A DNA stretch of 6,441 nt from Caldilineaceae bacterium. Lineage in GTDB: Bacteria > Chloroflexota > Anaerolineae > Caldilineales > Caldilineaceae. Positions 6,378 to 6,441 of the stretch are shown piece after piece. How positions within the stretch are numbered: the first letter of the stretch is position 1; the number at the start of each line of letters is the position of its first letter. The translations under genes and the position numbers were made by a program. The DNA lies in contig JAAUPU010000182.1 in NCBI GenBank assembly GCA_012032975.1, positions 1-6,441 on the forward strand, written 5' to 3'. Below the pieces are notes generated by a model, which ran no database searches, was not told the origin of the DNA, and saw only the letters and a list, made by a program, of their open reading frames with translations.

Positions 6378-6441
6378 ATGAACACTGGCTCATTGGGCAA
6401 CACAGATCTCTTCCCCGATTCTTCCATGGCCCACTTCAGAC
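6378..6441 (+). CDS. Possible start of an unknown gene, 3'-partial
   Basis: An ATG at 6378 opens a frame of 21 codons to the window end (MNTGSLGNTDLFPDSS, then MAHFR). It lies about 20 bases after the predicted start of the 6323-6351 promoter, and GAAGAG at 6361-6366 is a weak, rather distant ribosome site. The product is not recognised and the stretch is too short to prove coding. The supporting evidence is the promoter placement. Confidence 0.33.
   Translation, partial: MNTGSLGNTDLFPDSSMAHFR

Noticed and set aside
6148..6393. 81-codon minus-strand open frame upstream of the lipoprotein gene
   Set aside because: There is no clear ribosome site or family resemblance, and it is Cys/Arg-rich towards the end. 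It cannot be excluded but is not supported.
1..6441. CRISPR array, toxin-antitoxin pair or defence system
   Set aside because: No regularly spaced repeats and no nuclease, toxin or sensor motifs were seen. The MazG-like protein sits with recO and fits housekeeping.

Overview
The window is a bacterial chromosomal segment with a fairly high GC content and no plasmid, phage or insertion-sequence signatures. The protein styles suggest a Chloroflexota-like organism: a long ABC exporter half-transporter ending in a YNTYFRHQS-type tail, a WSPDG-repeat lipoprotein and a Zn-finger RecO. That placement is an impression from protein flavour, not a search result.

Layout, left to right. Positions 1-1618 (+) hold the 3' part of an ABC exporter-type permease/ATPase, cut by the left edge and carrying a one-base frameshift near 285. 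Facing it, and read right to left, is a minus-strand unit made of a strong sigma70-type promoter (3135-3163), tRNA-Glu(UUC) (3027-3099), an intrinsic terminator (2983-3009), recO (2130-2963) and a MazG-like nucleotide pyrophosphohydrolase (1719-2123). recO and the MazG-like gene are 6 bases apart and surely co-transcribed. The terminator sits immediately before the recO ribosome binding site. Positions 3164-3390 are an intergenic leader with a short tandem repeat. Positions 3391-4784 (+) encode a nitrilase-superfamily protein whose catalytic Cys position reads Gly and which has a long acidic C-terminal tail. The gene is only continuous if two extra bases in homopolymers are removed. Nine bases further on it meets a convergent minus-strand gene (4794-6063) for a beta-propeller lipoprotein, which is also broken twice by one-base losses. 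The last 378 bases hold no complete gene. They do contain a near-consensus plus-strand promoter (6323-6351) and a possible start of a gene running off the right edge (6378 onward).

Genes by role: RecO (recombinational repair) and the MazG-like enzyme (nucleotide-pool cleaning) make a sensible genome-maintenance pair behind tRNA-Glu. The ABC exporter, nitrilase-like protein and lipoprotein are separate units with no obvious shared pathway. Three of the five protein genes carry one-base indels, while the sequence around every indel still looks like conserved coding sequence. This points to sequencing or assembly error more than to true pseudogenes. I see no clear novel defence or mobile system. 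The most interesting items are the apparent loss of the nitrilase nucleophile and the tRNA-terminator-recO arrangement.
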